From JBKJTP01 sp046590195 (GTDB taxonomy: Bacteria; Bacteroidota; Ignavibacteria; Palsa-1295), in assembly GCA_046590195.1 (NCBI GenBank), contig JBKJTP010000252.1, forward strand, positions 1-16,320: a DNA stretch of 16,320 nt. The letters are read 5' to 3'. The notes beneath the pieces were generated by a model, which worked only from the letters and a program-made list of their open reading frames with translations, did not search any database and had not been told where the DNA came from. A program made the translations under genes and the position numbers. Positions 12,693 to 16,320 of the stretch are shown in pieces. The number at the start of each line of letters is the position of its first letter. The stretch's first letter is position 1.

Positions 12693-14057
12693 ATGAAGCT
12701 CAGGATCCTCAGCGCTGCACTCAGCATAGCAGCCATGCCTTTTCTTGCGTTATCTGCTCAGGCTCAGACAGGCGCCAGCGAGACGAATACCCTCACGCTC
12801 GACCAGGCCATCCGCCAAGCAATGGAGAAGAACTACACGGTTCGTGCGCTGGGCTTCGATGTCCGCCGCTCCGAGCTGGAGGTCGATCGTGCAAATGCCG
12901 GGCTTCTGCCAAGCGTAAGTGCGAATGCCGGCTACGATCTTAGCTATTCGCTTAATTCAGAGGCGCGCCGCACATCGATCTTTGGTGGCGTAGATCCAGC
13001 AGCGAATAATCGCTACAGCTATGGCATCGGCTCAAGCCTCAATCTCTTTAACGGTGGATCAGATGCCGCCCGTATTCGCGGTTCAGAGTTCGCCCTTGAG
13101 GCGTCTCGTCGTGGACTTCAGTGGACACGTCAGCAGATCGCGTTCGCCGTCACCGGCGCATATGTCAACTCGCTCAGGACGCGTGAACTCGTTGGCGCTT
13201 CCACTAAGACACTTGCAGAATCTCGCGCTCAGCTCGAGAGAGTGAAGGGTTTGAATTCGGCTGGCTCCGTGCCGATCGCACAGGTTTATCAGCAGGAAGC
13301 GGTAGTCGGGCAGAACGAGCTCTCGCTTATTCAAGCGCAGAACAACTATGAGAATGCGAAAGCAGATCTTCTCGTCATTCTCGATATCGATCCAAACGAT
13401 CACGGTGCCTACGGCGTAAGCCTCACCGGAATCGACACGACAACGACATCTGCGCGTCAGAACGCAGTCCGTGCAGCGATCACTGATGCGGCCGTCGATC
13501 GAGTACTTGAAGGCCGTTCAGACATTGTCTCCGCTCGTGCACGTGTTGAGGCTGCAGAAGAGCAGATCGCTATGACACGCGGGGCCCTGTTGCCAAGCGT
13601 TGATCTTAACGTCGGTGTTAACGGCGGCGGCTCACATGAAAACCCATTCCGTGCGCAATCGAGCAACGGGCTCAACGCAGGACTCTCGTTGCAAGTACCG
13701 ATCTTCGATCGTAAGCAGAACAGCATCGCGATCGAGCAACAGCAGCTTGATATCGAAGCCGATCAGGCACGTATTCGCGAGCAGGAGCAGGGCGTCCGTA
13801 GCGATGTCGCAAAGGCAGCGAATAATCTGCGTTCCTCAGAGCAAGCGCTAGAAGCGAGCGCGCGCGCGCTGCGTTCTGCTGAAGAAAGTTTAAGGCTTGC
13901 GCAAGAGCGGTTGCGTGTTGGGGCCGGTATCCAACTCGATGTGATCATCGCGCAATCGCAAGTAGAGACCGCCCGCACTAACCGTGTGAACGCGATCTAT
14001 AATTATGTGCTTGCAGCAGAACAGATCGAGTACACACTCGGCCAATGGAATTACTAA
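12693..14057 (+). CDS. TolC-family outer-membrane efflux channel
   Basis: A 454-residue outer-membrane protein that forms the exit duct of a tripartite exporter. Residues 1-24 are a signal peptide (MKLRILSAALSIAAMPFLALSAQA). Two OEP repeats follow, the first starting LTLDQAIRQAMEKNYTVR (34-51) and the second near residues 265-310 with GALLPSVDLNVGVNG. Long Ala/Gln/Glu-rich coiled-coil helices dominate (about 130-215 and 345-445), as expected for the periplasmic tunnel. The start was set at ATG 12693 because the signal peptide begins there; the in-frame ATG 12654 adds 13 non-hydrophobic residues. No Shine-Dalgarno is seen. It is the first gene of the operon with the adaptor and ATPase, preceded by a long leader. 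Confidence 0.92.
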   Translation: MKLRILSAALSIAAMPFLALSAQAQTGASETNTLTLDQAIRQAMEKNYTVRALGFDVRRSELEVDRANAGLLPSVSANAGYDLSYSLNSEARRTSIFGGVDPAANNRYSYGIGSSLNLFNGGSDAARIRGSEFALEASRRGLQWTRQQIAFAVTGAYVNSLRTRELVGASTKTLAESRAQLERVKGLNSAGSVPIAQVYQQEAVVGQNELSLIQAQNNYENAKADLLVILDIDPNDHGAYGVSLTGIDTTTTSARQNAVRAAITDAAVDRVLEGRSDIVSARARVEAAEEQIAMTRGALLPSVDLNVGVNGGGSHENPFRAQSSNGLNAGLSLQVPIFDRKQNSIAIEQQQLDIEADQARIREQEQGVRSDVAKAANNLRSSEQALEASARALRSAEESLRLAQERLRVGAGIQLDVIIAQSQVETARTNRVNAIYNYVLAAEQIEYTLGQWNY

Positions 14058-14143
14058 CAGTGGACTTACTAAGCTCTTGTTCATCCATAGTAACTTCACG
14101 TAATTCAACGTTTATTCAACCCCACCAGCTGAATTAGCTCTAT

Positions 14144-15529
14144 ATGTTTAAGACGTTCACAAAACGCTCCACGATCGATACTGCGACCACCGGCACCACC
14201 ATTCCGGGAATCGATGCGAACGGTAAGCAGCAATCAACAACACAGACCGTTGTCACGCAGATCAAAAAGCGTAAGCAGCGCAAGCGCAATGCGATCATTG
14301 GTATCGTTGCACTGATCGTTGTTGTCATTGGACTTGCAATAGCGAACGGCGGCAAGGAGAAATCGATAACTGTCCAAACAGAAACTGTCTCGCGTCGCAC
14401 GATCACGAGTATCGTTCAGGCAACAGGCAAGATCCAGCCTGAAGTGAAGGTCAAGATCAGTCCTGAGGTGTCTGGTGAGATCATCTCGCTTCCGATCAAG
14501 GAAGGCCAGCAGGTCACGCGCGGACAGCTTCTCGCGAAGATCAAGCCGACATCATTCGAAGCAGCGCATGAGCAGGGAATGGCATCGCTCAATGCATCGA
14601 AGGCACGAATGGAGCAATCACGCGCAAACATGATCACTGCAAAGCAGTCGTTCAACCGCTCGAAGGAATTGCGTGAGAAGAATCTGATCTCAACATCGGA
14701 TTTCGAAACGGCTGAAGCACAATTCCAGGTCGCACAAGCGAACTTCAATGCATCGAATTTCGAGATCAAGGCTACGGAGAGTCAGCTTAAGCAGCTCACA
14801 GAGTCACTGCGTAAGACAGCAGTCATTGCTCCAATGGGTGGTGTCGTAACATCACTCGTATCGGAGCTTGGTGAGACCGTTGTCGGTACGAGCCAGTTCT
14901 CGGGTACTGAGATGATGACCGTAAGCGATCTCGCTGTGATGAACGCAGAAGTAGAGGTTGATGAGAATGACGTTGTCAACGTATCGATCGGCGACAAGGC
15001 AAACGTTACGATCGATGCATACCCAGGCCGCACATTCCGTGGCACGATCGTCGAGATCGCAAACAGCGCAAAGCTGAAGGGCATGGGCACGCAGGAGCAG
15101 TCAACGAACTTCGAAGTGAAGATCCGTATTGACGACTTCAAAGGTGTCGATCTGCGTCCCGGCATGAGCTGTATCGCGAAGATCGAGACCGAGACGAAGG
15201 AGAATGTCATGGCGGTGCCGATGATCGCTGTTACTCGCCGTGATAAGAGCGATGATCCAACAGCAGATAGCATCAAGCGTGCAGCGACGGGCGGCGAGGT
15301 GCCAACGATCGTCTTCATCAATGACAAGGGCAAGGCGAAGGCAGTACCTGTGAAGACCGGCTTAAGCGACAATCTGTATGTTGAGGTTCTCTCTGGCCTG
15401 AGTGGCAATGAAGAGATCATCAAGGGGAATTATAGCGCGGTCAGCAAAGAGCTTCAGGATAAAAAGGCGATCAAGGTAGAGAATAAGTCGACAACGAAGT
15501 CGGCCACTGACGCGAAAGCTTCAAACTAA
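14144..15529 (+). CDS. MacA/HlyD-type periplasmic adaptor protein
   Basis: A 461-residue membrane-fusion protein that links an inner-membrane ABC transporter to the TolC channel. The single membrane anchor is at about 49-67 (NAIIGIVALIVVVIGLAIA), preceded by a basic stretch KKRKQRKR. Then follow the barrel-sandwich half (KVKISPEVSGEIISLPIKEGQQVTRGQLL, about 102-130), a coiled-coil hairpin (about 138-225), the second lipoyl-like half (TAVIAPMGGVVTSLVSELGETV), a beta-barrel (about 265-350) and a membrane-proximal domain. An unusual Thr-rich cytoplasmic tail of about 48 residues precedes the anchor. No better internal start is available, as the next Met lies past residue 140. It begins 86 bases after the TolC stop. 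No Shine-Dalgarno is visible. Confidence 0.9.
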   Translation: MFKTFTKRSTIDTATTGTTIPGIDANGKQQSTTQTVVTQIKKRKQRKRNAIIGIVALIVVVIGLAIANGGKEKSITVQTETVSRRTITSIVQATGKIQPEVKVKISPEVSGEIISLPIKEGQQVTRGQLLAKIKPTSFEAAHEQGMASLNASKARMEQSRANMITAKQSFNRSKELREKNLISTSDFETAEAQFQVAQANFNASNFEIKATESQLKQLTESLRKTAVIAPMGGVVTSLVSELGETVVGTSQFSGTEMMTVSDLAVMNAEVEVDENDVVNVSIGDKANVTIDAYPGRTFRGTIVEIANSAKLKGMGTQEQSTNFEVKIRIDDFKGVDLRPGMSCIAKIETETKENVMAVPMIAVTRRDKSDDPTADSIKRAATGGEVPTIVFINDKGKAKAVPVKTGLSDNLYVEVLSGLSGNEEIIKGNYSAVSKELQDKKAIKVENKSTTKSATDAKASN

Positions 15530-15566
15530 GTCAGCTGGACTTCATTCGCAGCGACGTACCTATTTA

Positions 15567-16320
15567 ATGAATGTAATGGAAGATACTTTCCAACGGACCC
15601 AGACTCGCGACATGGTCCGCAATCACACTGCCGAAAACTCGGTGATCTATCTTGAGAATATCCTCAAGGTTTATCACATGGGTGACGAGGCGGTATATGC
15701 ACTGCGTGGTGCGACTCTCGGCATCCAGCGCAATGAATATGTCGCGATCATGGGGCCATCCGGTTCTGGTAAGTCGACATTGATGAACGTTATCGGTTGT
15801 CTCGATACACCGAGTTCTGGCAACTACTACTTCAACGGCGCGAACGTCGCTGGCCTCGACGATAATGAACTCGCTGAGATCCGCAACCGCGAGATCGGCT
15901 TTGTGTTCCAGACCTTTAATCTTCTGCCACGCAGCACGTCGCTGCAGAACGTCGAGCTTCCGCTAGTCTATGCTGGTGTAAGCAAGGAGGAGCGTTTAGA
16001 GCGAGCGTATCAGGCGCTCGATCATGTGGGGCTTGCTGCGCGTGCAGGTCATAAGCCGAATGAGCTTTCGGGCGGTCAGCGTCAACGCGTTGCTATTGCA
16101 CGTGCGCTCGTGACGAAGCCATCGATCATTCTTGCCGATGAACCGACAGGTAATCTTGATTCAAAGACCGGTGAAGAGATCATGCGACTCTTCTCCGAGC
16201 TTAATGCGAATGGCAACACGATCGTACTCGTAACGCACGAAGAAGATATCGCACAGCATGCGAAGCGCATCGTTCGTATTAAGGATGGACTCGTCGAGCG
16301 CGATGAGGATATCATCAAGC
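15567..16320 (+). CDS. MacB/LolD-type ABC transporter ATP-binding protein (3' end outside window)
   Basis: At least 251 residues, still open at the window edge. All ATPase motifs are present: Walker A GPSGSGKST (63-71), Q-loop Q115, signature LSGGQ (167-171), Walker B IILADEP (187-193), D-loop NLDS and H-loop H224. The sequence VFQTFNLLPRSTSLQNVELPL is characteristic of the MacB/LolD/FtsE subgroup, which works with a FtsX-like permease as a mechanotransmitter. The chain is near the usual length of a stand-alone ATPase, so the permease is probably a separate gene just downstream, but a fused MacB cannot be excluded. The start may be ATG 15567 or 15576. An extra ~24 residues precede the domain. 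It lies 37 bases after the adaptor stop, in one operon. Confidence 0.93.
   Translation, partial: MNVMEDTFQRTQTRDMVRNHTAENSVIYLENILKVYHMGDEAVYALRGATLGIQRNEYVAIMGPSGSGKSTLMNVIGCLDTPSSGNYYFNGANVAGLDDNELAEIRNREIGFVFQTFNLLPRSTSLQNVELPLVYAGVSKEERLERAYQALDHVGLAARAGHKPNELSGGQRQRVAIARALVTKPSIILADEPTGNLDSKTGEEIMRLFSELNANGNTIVLVTHEEDIAQHAKRIVRIKDGLVERDEDIIK

Noticed and set aside
12361..12696. 111-aa open frame before tolC
   Set aside because: It starts inside the cupin terminator, spans the promoter-like element and hairpins, and the protein shows no domain or conserved-looking pattern.
13403..13411. GGTGCCTA on the plus strand inside tolC as another copy of the recurring element
   Set aside because: It matches only eight bases, lies inside a coding region and has no TATMTT at the required distance.

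Overview
The window looks like a chromosomal segment from a member of the Bacteroidota/Chlorobiota (FCB) group. Three things point that way: a large secreted beta-propeller protein with a type IX secretion-like C-terminal domain (3214-5658); exact copies of the FCB-type -7 promoter element TAnnTTTG upstream of several genes; and the scarcity of Shine-Dalgarno sequences in front of good start codons. A Kapabacteria- or Ignavibacteria-like lineage is my inference and is not proven by the sequence. Base composition is moderate, with slightly more GC than AT by eye. I see no tRNA, CRISPR array, insertion sequence or phage gene.

Layout. At 1-82 is the 3' part of a 5S rRNA, the end of an rRNA operon, followed by two terminator signals. 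Then come an unrecognised conserved-looking 159-aa protein (167-646) and, convergently, a PA0069-type radical SAM protein (703-1743, minus) whose start codon sits inside a 44-bp imperfect palindrome. A two-gene operon (1943-3039) encodes a four-helix membrane protein and a DUF1905/YdeI-type protein with an apparently duplicated YdeI module. The secreted 814-aa Asp-box propeller (3214-5658) and a two-domain glyoxalase-fold protein (5904-6677) each end in a clear intrinsic terminator. At 6760-7070 lies the scar of an ABC exporter operon: an ATPase N-terminus joined out of frame to what looks like a permease C-terminus. Next are a membrane fatty acid desaturase (7333-8244), DNA-3-methyladenine glycosylase I (8327-8911) and, convergently, an OmpA-family protein that seems to lack its N-terminal part (8938-9672). 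Divergent from it is a porin-like outer-membrane protein (9879-10967). A TetR regulator (minus) and a cupin protein (plus) are divergently transcribed from a promoter region with two identical 17-bp operator-like repeats (11678-11725).

The right end is a tripartite export locus: TolC-type outer-membrane channel (12693-14057), MacA/HlyD-type adaptor (14144-15529) and a MacB/LolD-type ATPase (15567 to beyond the window). A roughly 220-nt leader with terminator-like structure precedes it. The permease probably lies just outside.

The most interesting non-gene signal is a recurring element, TAT(A/C)TT followed after 12-13 nt by A(T/C)(A/G)GGCACC. It occurs upstream of four genes: radical SAM, the glyoxalase-fold protein, tag and tolC. 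It may be a promoter plus a downstream regulator site shared by a small stress or detoxification regulon. No clearly new multi-gene system is visible.
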